Origin: a virus
Length of the DNA stretch: 50,786 nt
Direction: 5' to 3' (one strand)
IMG/VR virus record: IMGVR_UViG_3300022937_002462
Location: 1 to 50,786 of that record
Below are positions 1 through 8,062 of the stretch, in pieces; within the stretch, counting starts at the first letter, position 1; every line of letters starts with the position of its first letter. Under the pieces are notes generated by a model, which had not been told where the DNA came from, ran no database searches, and saw only the letters and a program-made list of their open reading frames with translations. A program made the translations under genes and the position numbers.

Positions 1-1
1 C

Positions 2-658
2 GAAGCTGACAAAGGCGTAACATATCGTATGCCTGCTCCGTTGGCTAACCGCTTTGTTCACTTGGAACTTGCTGTATCTTTTGATGATTGGTTTGATTGG
101 GCTGTTGAAAATAAGATTAACAAAGATGTTGTAGGTTATTTACAATTTGCTAAGAAAGACTTATACGACTTTGATCCTAAATCACCCAGTCGTTCGTTTG
201 CAACGCCTCGTTCGTGGTCTTTTGTGAGCGAGCTAATTGAGGACGGGTTAGACGAAAATACTACTACAGATCTTGTAGCAGGTTCAGTAGGTGAAGGACT
301 TGCTGTAAAGTTTATGGCTCACCGCAAAGTTGCAGCTGATATGCCTAATCCTACTGACATTTTGGCAGGTAAAGTAAAAGAGTTGTATAACAAAGAAATA
401 AGTGCAATGTATTCACTGACTGTATCTTTGTGTTACGAGCTGAAAGAAGCATCGGACAAAAATGATAAGAAGTTTGACAATAAAGTTAATAATTTCTTGC
501 GTTTTGCAATGGATAATTTTGACACAGAGTTAGTTGTTATGGGTATTAAACTTGCTCTTACACAATATGCACTGCCAATTGATCCAGACGAAGTTGATTG
601 CTTTGACGAGTTTCATGATCGCTATGGTAAGTATATTAAGGCTGCACAATCAGCATAA
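2..658 (+). CDS. MoxR-like AAA+ ATPase, C-terminal fragment
   Basis: The reading frame is open to the left edge (first full codon at base 2), so the N-terminus with the Walker A and B motifs lies outside the window. The visible part begins just before MPAPLANRFVHLEL, which matches the arginine-finger/NRF region of MoxR- and midasin-type AAA+ ATPases, followed by a helical lid domain. MoxR ATPases typically work with a VWA-domain protein as a chaperone or metal-insertion pair, and such a VWA gene is the next gene downstream (769-2091). The two are separated by a terminator and a promoter, so they can be expressed independently. The internal ATG at 29 falls inside the conserved motif and is unlikely to be the true start. 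The family call rests on this motif and the neighbour. Confidence 0.72.
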   Translation, partial: EADKGVTYRMPAPLANRFVHLELAVSFDDWFDWAVENKINKDVVGYLQFAKKDLYDFDPKSPSRSFATPRSWSFVSELIEDGLDENTTTDLVAGSVGEGLAVKFMAHRKVAADMPNPTDILAGKVKELYNKEISAMYSLTVSLCYELKEASDKNDKKFDNKVNNFLRFAMDNFDTELVVMGIKLALTQYALPIDPDEVDCFDEFHDRYGKYIKAAQSA

Positions 659-666
659 GATACAAA

Positions 667-700
667 AAGAACGAGTTCTTTTGAGCTCGTTCTTAAATTT
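667..700 (+). terminator. intrinsic terminator after the AAA+ gene
   Basis: AAGAACGAG (667-675) pairs perfectly with CTCGTTCTT (686-694). The stem continues inward through one G-T wobble and two more pairs to a TTTT loop, and a weak T-rich tail (TTCTTAAATTT) follows. It lies directly between the stop of the ATPase gene and the promoter at 706-734. Confidence 0.6.
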
Positions 701-705
701 CCTGG

Positions 706-734
706 TTGACAAATAAGTTAAATATTGTTATAAT
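706..734 (+). promoter_or_regulatory. sigma70-type promoter, perfect consensus
   Basis: TTGACA at 706-711 and TATAAT at 729-734 are separated by exactly 17 bases, the ideal host vegetative promoter. It would drive the VWA gene that starts at 769. In T4-like phages this kind of promoter is used early, before late transcription takes over. Confidence 0.75.
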
Positions 735-768
735 AGTAGTATACAAAATAGCAAAGTGAGTGGGGCAA

Positions 769-2091
769 ATGGCTACAGCAACAGAAAAAACTGCAAGCAA
801 ACTTAAAAATTGGGAACCAAATCCTAATATTACTCCAGAAGAATTAGAAGTAATGCGAGTAGAAGTATATGATCGCATTATTGTTGCGAGAGTAGGACTG
901 TTACTGCGCCATCCTTTCTTTGGCAACATGGCCACAAGACTAAAGATATTAGCTGCCGACGACTGGTGTCCTACGGCTGCGGTAGACGGTAAAAATCTAT
1001 ATTACAACACTCAATTTTTCAATGCTATGAATAATAAAGAAATTGAGTTTGTTATTGCTCACGAAATTTTGCATTGTGTCTTTGATCATCTAGAACGACG
1101 CACTTGGCAAGATAGAAATTTAGATCCTCTAATCAGTAATATTGCACAAGACTATATTGTAAACAATGTTCTTGTTAGAGATAGAATTGGTGAAAAACCT
1201 AGTATAGTCGATTGTTTTCAAGATTTTAAATACGAAAATTGGTCTTCTGAAGAAGTTTACGATGACATTTTTAAAAAATACGACGAAGAGCAACTTAGAC
1301 AATTAGGCGAACTTTTAGACGAGCATCTTGACCCAGAAGACGGTGACGGGGCTGCTGACGGTGATGCAGGAGAAGAAAAGGATTCTAATGGCAATAGTGT
1401 AAGCAAGAAAAAACCTAAATACACTAAAGACGATTTGAAAAAAATACGCGACGAAATCAAAGAAAACATGATTACTGCGGCACAAAGCGCAGGTGCAGGC
1501 AACTTGCCAGCAGGAGTTCAACGTATTATACAAGAATTTACAGAACCAAAAATGAATTGGAGAGAAATTCTAAGACAACAAATTCAAAGTATTATCAAAA
1601 GTGATTATACCTTTAGTCGACCATCTAGAAAAGGTTGGCATACTACAGCCGTTCTTCCTGGTATGAATTTTGACGAAACTATCGACTTATGCATTAGCAT
1701 TGATATGTCAGGATCAATTGGCAATAAACAGGCAAGAGACTTTTTAGGCGAAGTAAAAGGCATCATGGACGAATACAAAGACTACAAAATTAAATTATGG
1801 TGCTTTGATACTTCTGTGTATAATGAAGCAGACTTTAGTGCAGACGGCGGAGAGGATCTTTTAGATTACGAAGTAATGGGCGGCGGCGGCACTGACTTTA
1901 TGGCGAATTGGACATACATGAAAGATCAAGACATTCAGCCTAAAAAGTTTTTAATGTTCACAGACGGCTATGCTTGGGATAGTTGGGGTGACCCAGATTA
2001 CTGTGATACAGTTTTTGTTATTCATAGTAATCACGATAAAAACATTCAAGCACCGTTTGGTACAACGGTTCTTTATGACGAAGCAGCATGA
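769..2091 (+). CDS. VWA-domain protein with HExxH metallopeptidase-like domain (DUF2201-type)
   Basis: Numbered from the ATG at 769 (440 aa), the N-terminal half carries HEILH at about 98-102, a zinc-metallopeptidase-like motif, inside a domain of the DUF2201 type. A charged acidic/lysine-rich linker spans about 175-230. The C-terminal VWA domain has a MIDAS motif DMSGS at 312-316 and a later GGGGTDF segment. Proteins of this architecture usually pair with a MoxR ATPase, which is the preceding gene. A GTG at 760 is also in frame, but the ATG at 769 has a purine-rich GAGTGGGG just upstream and is preferred. The stop overlaps the next start (ATGA). Whether the HExxH is catalytic or only structural cannot be told from sequence. 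Confidence 0.85.
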   Translation: MATATEKTASKLKNWEPNPNITPEELEVMRVEVYDRIIVARVGLLLRHPFFGNMATRLKILAADDWCPTAAVDGKNLYYNTQFFNAMNNKEIEFVIAHEILHCVFDHLERRTWQDRNLDPLISNIAQDYIVNNVLVRDRIGEKPSIVDCFQDFKYENWSSEEVYDDIFKKYDEEQLRQLGELLDEHLDPEDGDGAADGDAGEEKDSNGNSVSKKKPKYTKDDLKKIRDEIKENMITAAQSAGAGNLPAGVQRIIQEFTEPKMNWREILRQQIQSIIKSDYTFSRPSRKGWHTTAVLPGMNFDETIDLCISIDMSGSIGNKQARDFLGEVKGIMDEYKDYKIKLWCFDTSVYNEADFSADGGEDLLDYEVMGGGGTDFMANWTYMKDQDIQPKKFLMFTDGYAWDSWGDPDYCDTVFVIHSNHDKNIQAPFGTTVLYDEAA

Positions 2092-2369
2092 TAAAAAATA
2101 AACCAGTCAATACTTTAGAAATTTTAGATTTACGGCAAGTAAATTTTCCGCCGCCTCATTTTGAATATATTACTTTACCTATGAAATTTAACTTAGAGGA
2201 TTCACTAGCTAAGTGGATTAATAAAAATTTAAAAAAACGTTTTTTTGTAGGCAAAAGTTTAGGATTAGATAAAAAAAATTCTAGATCGATACAACTTACT
2301 GTCGGGTTTGAAGACAGTAAAGAAATGAGTTATTTCATGTTGGCATGTCCACATTTGAAATACAACTAA
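2088..2369 (+). CDS. conserved small phage protein, function unknown
   Basis: This 93-residue protein starts inside the stop of the VWA gene (ATGA overlap), so it is probably translationally coupled to it. It has a basic middle (KWINKNLKKRFFVGK) and ends with FMLACPHLKYN. There is no signal peptide, membrane segment or known catalytic motif. It resembles small proteins found beside structural genes in T4-like marine phages, but I cannot assign a role. Confidence 0.7.
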   Translation: MIKNKPVNTLEILDLRQVNFPPPHFEYITLPMKFNLEDSLAKWINKNLKKRFFVGKSLGLDKKNSRSIQLTVGFEDSKEMSYFMLACPHLKYN

Positions 2370-2372
2370 ATA
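2365..2372 (+). promoter_or_regulatory. T4-type late promoter, ACTAAATA
   Basis: ACTAAATA overlaps the end of the preceding gene, about 35 bases before the ATG at 2408. CTAAATA and NATAAATA octamers serve as late promoters in T4-like cyanophages. The leader that follows contains CGCATAT and a strong TATAGGAG ribosome-binding site, an arrangement repeated at 24550-24581 on the other strand. Confidence 0.5.
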
Positions 2373-2407
2373 AAATGCGCATATATAATTATATAGGAGA
2401 ATAAAAT

Positions 2408-2638
2408 ATGAGCGATGAAACTAAGGTAGAAGAACCAGCAACACAAACTGCTAAATCTTCCCAAGAAGGTGCTGCGCCTGACTTGACAGTAAATGATTTA
2501 CAGGCGTTGAAAAGCATTATTGATGTTGCAAGTCAACGTGGCGCATTTAAGCCAAACGAAATGGTCACTGTGGGACAAGTCTATAATAAACTAGAGCAAT
2601 TCTTAGGCGCCGTTGCACAAGCACAACCTCAGGGTTAG
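2408..2638 (+). CDS. conserved small phage protein, function unknown
   Basis: A 76-residue protein with an acidic, low-complexity N-terminus (about 1-25) and a compact helical core containing NDLQALKSIIDVASQRGAF and a YNKLEQFL helix. A good AGGAG ribosome-binding site lies about 8 bases before the ATG. The pattern is familiar from T4-like cyanophage and pelagiphage genomes, where it sits in runs with the next two genes. No function is known to me. It follows a late-type promoter, which suggests late expression, perhaps with the virion genes. Confidence 0.75.
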   Translation: MSDETKVEEPATQTAKSSQEGAAPDLTVNDLQALKSIIDVASQRGAFKPNEMVTVGQVYNKLEQFLGAVAQAQPQG

Positions 2639-2648
2639 GAGAATAAAA

Positions 2649-3227
2649 ATGGTTAATATGAAACATGTTGGCAGAATGGTCAACAACAAAAGAAAAGTAG
2701 TTGTAGCATACAGAGTTGTTCCGTCTGAGCCAGAAAGTTGCATTGTAATTACTACAGAAAACTTAATGGCAGAAGAACATGATGCACTAATGAAGCTTGT
2801 AGAGTCAGACGCAGGTCAAAACGAAGAACATTTAGCAAATGCAATGGCTAGAACTAGACTACCTGATGGGAAAGTCATGCTAAATTCATTTCATACCACA
2901 GGAAAAATGGTTAAGGTAGCAACTTCTGATGTTGAAATGACGCCGAATTCACAAACTGTAATACGCTTATCTGAATTAAACGAAGTAATTGCAGAACAAA
3001 GAGGTGTCACTGTTGCAGACTTAGCAGTTCCAGGTCAAACAAATACACAGCAACAAGCAGAAGTTCCGGTAGAGTCTACAGGAGTCCTTTCCGATGAAGA
3101 TCTAGCAGCTCAATATAGATCACAAGCTGATGCAATGTTTAAAGAAGCCAAAAGATTGCGTGAACAGGCAGAAGAACTCGTACCTACAAAGAAAAAAGCC
3201 AAAGCAAAGTCTGAAGAAAGTGCCTGA
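2649..3227 (+). CDS. conserved phage protein, function unknown
   Basis: The start chosen is the ATG at 2649, preceded by AGGAG and giving MVNMKHVGRMVNNKR (192 aa). A start at 2613 would overlap the upstream gene without a ribosome-binding site. The N-terminal 110 residues look globular (KVVVAYRVVPSEPESCIVIT). The C-terminal third is glutamine-, alanine- and lysine-rich and probably coiled coil (about 155-190). It belongs to the same conserved run as its neighbours. No enzymatic motif is visible. It may be structural or regulatory. Confidence 0.78.
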   Translation: MVNMKHVGRMVNNKRKVVVAYRVVPSEPESCIVITTENLMAEEHDALMKLVESDAGQNEEHLANAMARTRLPDGKVMLNSFHTTGKMVKVATSDVEMTPNSQTVIRLSELNEVIAEQRGVTVADLAVPGQTNTQQQAEVPVESTGVLSDEDLAAQYRSQADAMFKEAKRLREQAEELVPTKKKAKAKSEESA

Positions 3228-3534
3228 TAAACTACCTCCTAGTATTGTAGAACAATGGCCTGAAGTACTAAAGGACATTGAAATAAAGGCAGTGCCTGCA
3301 GAATATCTAAAAGCTGTTAATGTAACATTTGCAGATGGCAAGGTTTGGATAATAGACGTAGATGCAGGCTTTACAGATAATGATGATGTTGAAATACCTA
3401 TTGAAGATGCGCTAGAAGATTTCTTTGAAGAATATAATGATACTATAACACAAGTAGAATTCCAACTAGATGCTCCTACTCTAATTTCTGATATCAAGTC
3501 TAGAACAAAAACTTTCATGAAGAAACGAAAGTAA
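3220..3534 (+). CDS. conserved phage protein, function unknown
   Basis: The likely start is the GTG at 3220, giving VPDKLPPSIVEQWPEV (104 aa) and an 8-base overlap with the gene before. A longer frame from 3130 would add a lysine-rich tail read from inside the upstream gene and is less likely. The protein is acidic in the middle, with DGKVWIIDVDAG and a DVEIPIEDALEDFFEEY helix, and ends in a basic KKRK tail. This type of protein recurs beside the previous gene in T4-like marine phages. The role is unknown. Confidence 0.72.
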   Translation: MPDKLPPSIVEQWPEVLKDIEIKAVPAEYLKAVNVTFADGKVWIIDVDAGFTDNDDVEIPIEDALEDFFEEYNDTITQVEFQLDAPTLISDIKSRTKTFMKKRK

Positions 3535-3547
3535 TATCAGGTAATTA

Positions 3548-3555
3548 GATAAATA
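3548..3555 (+). promoter_or_regulatory. T4-type late promoter, GATAAATA
   Basis: GATAAATA sits in the 52-base gap before the fibre-like gene at 3587 and fits the NATAAATA late promoter. A CCAGGAG ribosome-binding site follows about 20 bases downstream. Expression of a virion gene from a late promoter is what T4-like biology predicts. Confidence 0.6.
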
Positions 3556-3586
3556 TATATAATAAGTAGAACCAGGAGTTAAAATA

Positions 3587-5023
3587 ATGGCATTACGTCT
3601 AAGAAGAGGAACAGATGCAGAACGTCAACTCATTACACCTGCAGAAGGCGAGTTGGTATATGTTACAGATACAAAATCACTATATGTAGGTGACGGTACT
3701 ACTCAAGGCGGGGTACTTATTGCTTCTTCTGGAGATGTTTCTAATACTCTTTTTGGTCTACTAGATACAGATTTACAAAATCCACAACAAGGCGATGTAC
3801 TAGTTTATAATGCTGCAACAGGCAACTTTCAAAATAGCCAGTCTGCATTAAATCTAGAAGATGTCATAGATGTGATATTTACAGGCGAAAGCAGTGGTGA
3901 TTTGCTTACATATGACGGTGTAAGTTGGACGAATAGATCTGCGTCAAGTGTTATAGACGGTGTTATACCTAGCATAGAAGTTGACGATCTAGGCGGAGTT
4001 ATCTACAACGGTGCACCCAAAAATGGTGATGCATTAATTCACGATGGTGGAGTATGGAGTAATAGGCCGCTCGCATCTTTTGCAGATAAAATTTTAGGTG
4101 GTGAAGCTACACATACAATTACTATTGCTGGAAACGATAGTACTATCTTAGTAGACCCTGTAAACAATATTTTGAGGGGTGATCTACAAGGCGATTTATA
4201 TGACATTTTAGGTAACCTAATTATAGACGAGTTTTCTAAAACTGCACTTGTAGATGTTAGAGACCCTACCAATACATATACAGTACTTGACAATTTTACT
4301 GGAGACTTAAGACGCGGTGAGAACGGTCAAATTATTATTCAAGGCGGTGATAGACCAACCTTTATCGGAAGTGTAGACGGTCCTGTTCGTGGAACAATCG
4401 TTGGTCCAGATTTACAAGTCATATTGAATCACGATACAGCTACACTATTTGGCGAGGTAGTTGGGACACTTCGTGATGATGGCAGTACAGTAGTTTTTGA
4501 TGGTGCAACTGGAAAATTTAATTTGAACGACACTGTTTACGGAAATATTCAGACTCGTGTAGAAGACGATTTTCCAAGAATAGTAATGACTAGAGAATCA
4601 AACAGCGATATTTCAGCTAGTGATTTGTCATATGGTAGTATCCAATGGCGTAGAGATGATACAGGCGGTGAAGTAACAACTGCACTAATATCAGGCGGAA
4701 ATGAAGCTATTCTCTTTGCCCAAGATAACACAGGTGGTTTAGGTCCTGATAAATTTATGGTGCTAGACGAAGGATCTTTGTCTATTGGCGGATTTGTACC
4801 TACAGCAAAACTAGATGTCCGCGGAGATATAAAAGCAGAAAGTTCAATAACACCTGGAGTATTTGCAGACGCTGGAGCACGTGATACAGCAATACCATCG
4901 CCTGCAGAAGGAATGATGGTATTTTTACAAGATAGTCAAGACTTCCAAGGCTATGTTAGTGATACAGGACTAGCAGCTGGCAATCCTTCAAATGGAACGC
5001 CAGGATGGATTAACATAAGTTAA
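3587..5023 (+). CDS. fibre-like virion protein with Mtd-type N-terminal domain
   Basis: This 478-residue protein opens with LRRGTDAERQLITPAEGELV followed by a LYVGDGTT segment. That signature occurs at the N-terminus of phage tail fibres and receptor-binding proteins (major tropism determinant-like domain). The middle is a long beta-rich, glycine/aspartate-rich stretch typical of fibre shafts. The C-terminus has AKLDVRGDIKAE, a motif common near fibre tips, and ends with GTPGWINIS. It has a strong ribosome-binding site (AGGAG) and a late promoter. It is probably an accessory fibre or head decoration rather than an enzyme. It borders the sugar-modification block, so its surface could be a substrate. 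Confidence 0.78.
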   Translation: MALRLRRGTDAERQLITPAEGELVYVTDTKSLYVGDGTTQGGVLIASSGDVSNTLFGLLDTDLQNPQQGDVLVYNAATGNFQNSQSALNLEDVIDVIFTGESSGDLLTYDGVSWTNRSASSVIDGVIPSIEVDDLGGVIYNGAPKNGDALIHDGGVWSNRPLASFADKILGGEATHTITIAGNDSTILVDPVNNILRGDLQGDLYDILGNLIIDEFSKTALVDVRDPTNTYTVLDNFTGDLRRGENGQIIIQGGDRPTFIGSVDGPVRGTIVGPDLQVILNHDTATLFGEVVGTLRDDGSTVVFDGATGKFNLNDTVYGNIQTRVEDDFPRIVMTRESNSDISASDLSYGSIQWRRDDTGGEVTTALISGGNEAILFAQDNTGGLGPDKFMVLDEGSLSIGGFVPTAKLDVRGDIKAESSITPGVFADAGARDTAIPSPAEGMMVFLQDSQDFQGYVSDTGLAAGNPSNGTPGWINIS

Positions 5024-5041
5024 ATTAATCTTAAATACAGT

Positions 5042-5902
5042 ATGAAAATAGCTGTTATAGGTGCCTCTGGATATATAGGTAGCCATCTTTGTTATCAATT
5101 AAAAAAACTTAAATATTGTATTCATGCATATGATATAAATTTATCACAAAATGATATAAGTTTTGTAGATAATTTACTAGAATATGATATTAAGAAAATG
5201 TCAAAGATATTAGATAACTATGACTGTGTTGTCCTACTTGCTGCTTTAACAAAAGTTCATTATAGTGTACTAAATCCTTTCTCATATTACGAAACAAATT
5301 TAATAGGTACAAAAAATGTACTAAACTCGTTTAATACTGATCATATTATTTTTGCAAGTTCTGGAAGTGCGTTTAATCCAGATTCGTCTCCGTATGCTAG
5401 AAGTAAAAGAGCAGCAGAAGATATTATAATCGAACACGGAACTCCATATACAAATTTAAGATTTTATAATGTAAGCGGAAACGATAGGTTTGTTAAATAC
5501 GATACAGAAAGATATCATTTAATAAGAAGAGCTGCTGCTACAGCAAATGGCATTTATAACTCTATGGATATTTATGGCGACGACTACGATACATTAGACG
5601 GAACTTGCATACGTAATTATACACATGTAAACGACATTGTAAATGGTATAATTAACAGTATACACAACGGACCTATGAATACTCCTTACGAGTGTTTAGG
5701 AAATACTACAGGATATAGCGTAAAGGAAGTAATAGACACTATCAAGAATATATCAGGAGTTGACTTTCCGGTATTTATTCAACCAAGAAGATTAGGCGAT
5801 GTTAGCAAAAGCGTTGTGCCAGAATCCAGTTTGTTGTTTACTGAAAACTATAGTTTAGAAGATCAATGTCGTAGTGCATTAGACTACGAACGACCTTTAT
5901 AA
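5042..5902 (+). CDS. NAD-dependent nucleotide-sugar epimerase/dehydratase (extended SDR)
   Basis: The 286-residue protein starts with the Rossmann motif GASGYIG (7-13) and has the SDR catalytic pair in SPYARSK (Tyr118, Lys122), with Ser107 in FASSGS. This is the GalE-like extended SDR layout, which acts on UDP- or dTDP-sugars in the cytoplasm. A YNVSGND segment lies in the substrate part. It is a little shorter than typical GalE (about 330). There is no clear ribosome-binding site before the ATG. It is the only sugar-pathway gene on the plus strand, and its last 19 bases overlap the end of the convergent minus-strand block. The exact sugar is unknown. Confidence 0.88.
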   Translation: MKIAVIGASGYIGSHLCYQLKKLKYCIHAYDINLSQNDISFVDNLLEYDIKKMSKILDNYDCVVLLAALTKVHYSVLNPFSYYETNLIGTKNVLNSFNTDHIIFASSGSAFNPDSSPYARSKRAAEDIIIEHGTPYTNLRFYNVSGNDRFVKYDTERYHLIRRAAATANGIYNSMDIYGDDYDTLDGTCIRNYTHVNDIVNGIINSIHNGPMNTPYECLGNTTGYSVKEVIDTIKNISGVDFPVFIQPRRLGDVSKSVVPESSLLFTENYSLEDQCRSALDYERPL

Positions 5903-6585
5903 ACAAAAATATCATTAATTTTATTTACAATATCATTTGTTTTATACCAGCCAGTTGTATAACATAAATCTCCTTTTACATAAAGTATACCATCTATAAT
6001 TTTAGTATCACAATAAATTTCGTCACCTAAAATTGTTTCGCCATTTGTTTTTTGTTTGTATTCCTGAACTTTATCTATACTATCAAATACACTATTAATA
6101 GTAATTGGGCCTATTTCGCTCATACCCCAATTAGGTTGTACTATTGCACCTCGTTTTACAAATGATTCTATCATTTCCCAACTAACCGGATCACTACCTC
6201 CTAGTATCCATTTGCCAGATAGATCGCAATTTTCAAAACCCTTTGTTTTCGTAAGTGCTGTCATATGTGCAGGAGTTAAAAATGTATGTGTGTAATCCGC
6301 AAAATCTTTTAAAAATGTAAATGCATTAAACTGCTGTATCTTAAAATCAGCGCCTATACTGTACGCAGGAAGCGTCTGTGTAAGCAATCCTCCTGCATGG
6401 GTCATACGAGTTACTGTAAGCACTCTACTGCGCTGTGTAAGCTGCTGTGCGCTTACAGCAACGTCTATACATGCTTTTAAGTTCTCTGGTGTTCTAAATA
6501 CTTCTTTAGGAGTACCTGTAGTGCCACTACTAGTAATACTAACACCGTTTTCAAGTATATGATTAAAATAATTACGATCGTACAT
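5884..6585 (-). CDS. minimal adenylate-forming (ANL) ligase lacking the C-terminal domain
   Basis: Starting at the ATG at 6585 (233 aa; GGAG about 10 bases upstream), the protein has the AMP-binding loop SSGTTGTPKE (19-28) and a second core motif NWGMSEIGP (about 152-160). It ends with GWYKTND and YKGRS, which correspond to the motifs around the hinge. ANL enzymes (acyl-CoA synthetases, MenE, NRPS adenylation domains) activate carboxylates as acyl-adenylates. Normally they are 450-550 aa with a C-terminal domain carrying a catalytic lysine, which is wholly absent here. It may still form adenylates, or rely on a partner. The longer frame to 6660 would overlap the upstream radical SAM gene by 89 bases. 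Confidence 0.8.
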   Translation of the reverse strand: MYDRNYFNHILENGVSITSSGTTGTPKEVFRTPENLKACIDVAVSAQQLTQRSRVLTVTRMTHAGGLLTQTLPAYSIGADFKIQQFNAFTFLKDFADYTHTFLTPAHMTALTKTKGFENCDLSGKWILGGSDPVSWEMIESFVKRGAIVQPNWGMSEIGPITINSVFDSIDKVQEYKQKTNGETILGDEIYCDTKIIDGILYVKGDLCYTTGWYKTNDIVNKINDIFVYKGRS

Positions 6586-8062
6586 TTTTAATTTGCTCCA
6601 ATAAGCTAGGTTTATAAAAATTATGTACCAATTGATAATAAGCATCTGCAATTGGTACACCTGGCATTAGAGTTTTGTATATTTTTACAGGGTTATACCA
6701 TTGCTTATTAGGTCTATTTTTATTTCTGTTTACGTGATCTATTTGTTTATTAACATTTGCACGTACTTCGTCTGCTATAGCACTAGAGTTTATATCTCCA
6801 GTAGATCTTGTCCAAGTAATAAAACTATCCATTTCGTATCCATATTTTTTCAGATCAAGTTCTATATCTGACTGGAAAATGAACTGGCCGTATTCTCCAT
6901 AATCTCTTAATATAAGACTATTTAAAGACGCAAAATCGATGTATCTGTGACCTTCTTTTTCATACCAATCTGCAAAGGCATACCAATCTTTTTGATTGTC
7001 TCCGGGTAAACCAATAACGAAACTAGCAGTTGTCCAAACATCATCTCCCCAATAATCTTTGCACATTTTTAATGCTTGTATTTTATTTTCTAACTTTCCG
7101 CCTTTGCGTATAATTTTAGCAGTTTCTTCTGTCCAAGTTTCCATTCCGTAAAAAGATTCTCTTACTCCAATGTCATATAGCAATTTGATTTGTTCGGGAT
7201 GAATACCGCAAAGGTCTTGTCTTATGTAACTCCAAAATGAAGGTTGAAAAGGTAAATCTTGGACTACTTCATTAATTACTTGTAATTTTTCAGTATAATC
7301 ATTGAACGTATCGTCTGTAACTCGATAAGACGTTGTTCCCCATTTTTGATAATTTTCTAATAATTCTTGGTAGATTACATCCTGATATTTTGTAAAATTT
7401 TTTGTTTTTTGGTTTTTATGGGGATAGCTACAAAAAGCACAATTAAAAATACATCCTCTACTAAACTCAAAATTTAGAATTTCATCTCCGTGTATGCAAT
7501 CAGTTTCTACATACCTAGTTGTACTTGTATTAAAATCAAATTTGCCGTTAGTTGCCTTTTTATCATAATCAAATATTTTAGGAGCAGCAATAGAATTTAA
7601 AAAATCAAAAATAGTATTTTCCGCAAAACCTATAAAAACATTATCTATACTTGATTCATTTTTATATTCATAAGATTTTGCACCACCTACTATTATTTTA
7701 CAGTTAGGATTAATCGTTTTAACATAATCTGAAAATTTATTAGGGCTTATTGAAAATTCATAACTAATACCTTGTTCTATCCAATCTCTGTGTGATACAA
7801 AAAGAAAGGGTTTTTCTAGATTTGTTTTAGGTCTATAAGGAAACCATGTTGTACTAAACCCAACAGCAATAGTATTATCGCCCATTGCTATATCTAAAAT
7901 TTGTTTATAATCTTCAAATGTTAATGCACTAGTAAAGTCTACAGTTAATACACTGTATCCTTTATCTCTCAAATCAGATGCAAGACGATATGCACCATAC
8001 CCTCGGCCGCTAGGAGTGTCTATAACTGTAGGAATGTCAGTAAAAAATATTATATCATACAT
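6572..8062 (-). CDS. radical SAM protein with B12-binding-like N-terminal domain
   Basis: The 496-residue protein has a Rossmann-like N-terminal domain (about 1-160) with GYGAYRLASDLRDKGYSVL and an IIVGGA strand, as in cobalamin-binding radical SAM enzymes, but without the DxHxxG cobalamin-ligand motif. The radical SAM core has CIFNCAFC (Cys204, Cys208, Cys211), which would hold the 4Fe-4S cluster, followed by a RVTDDTF strand and FVIGLPGD. This is the class that includes B12-dependent methylases and oxidoreductases; the substrate is unknown. Its start shares one base with the stop of the gene before (TAATG), so coupling is likely. Confidence 0.87.
   Translation of the reverse strand: MYDIIFFTDIPTVIDTPSGRGYGAYRLASDLRDKGYSVLTVDFTSALTFEDYKQILDIAMGDNTIAVGFSTTWFPYRPKTNLEKPFLFVSHRDWIEQGISYEFSISPNKFSDYVKTINPNCKIIVGGAKSYEYKNESSIDNVFIGFAENTIFDFLNSIAAPKIFDYDKKATNGKFDFNTSTTRYVETDCIHGDEILNFEFSRGCIFNCAFCSYPHKNQKTKNFTKYQDVIYQELLENYQKWGTTSYRVTDDTFNDYTEKLQVINEVVQDLPFQPSFWSYIRQDLCGIHPEQIKLLYDIGVRESFYGMETWTEETAKIIRKGGKLENKIQALKMCKDYWGDDVWTTASFVIGLPGDNQKDWYAFADWYEKEGHRYIDFASLNSLILRDYGEYGQFIFQSDIELDLKKYGYEMDSFITWTRSTGDINSSAIADEVRANVNKQIDHVNRNKNRPNKQWYNPVKIYKTLMPGVPIADAYYQLVHNFYKPSLLEQIKNVRS

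Noticed and set aside
3130-3219. Longer N-terminus for the gene at 3220-3534
   Set aside because: It would overlap the upstream gene by 98 bases and adds a lysine-rich segment that does not look like the start of a globular protein.
3120-3518. 132-codon open frame on the minus strand
   Set aside because: It lies wholly opposite two well-supported plus-strand genes and is serine-rich without recognisable motifs, as expected of a shadow frame.
5030-5037. CTTAAATA before the epimerase gene as a late promoter
   Set aside because: It ends only four bases before the ATG, leaving no room for a normal start site and leader, and it departs from NATAAATA/CTAAATA.
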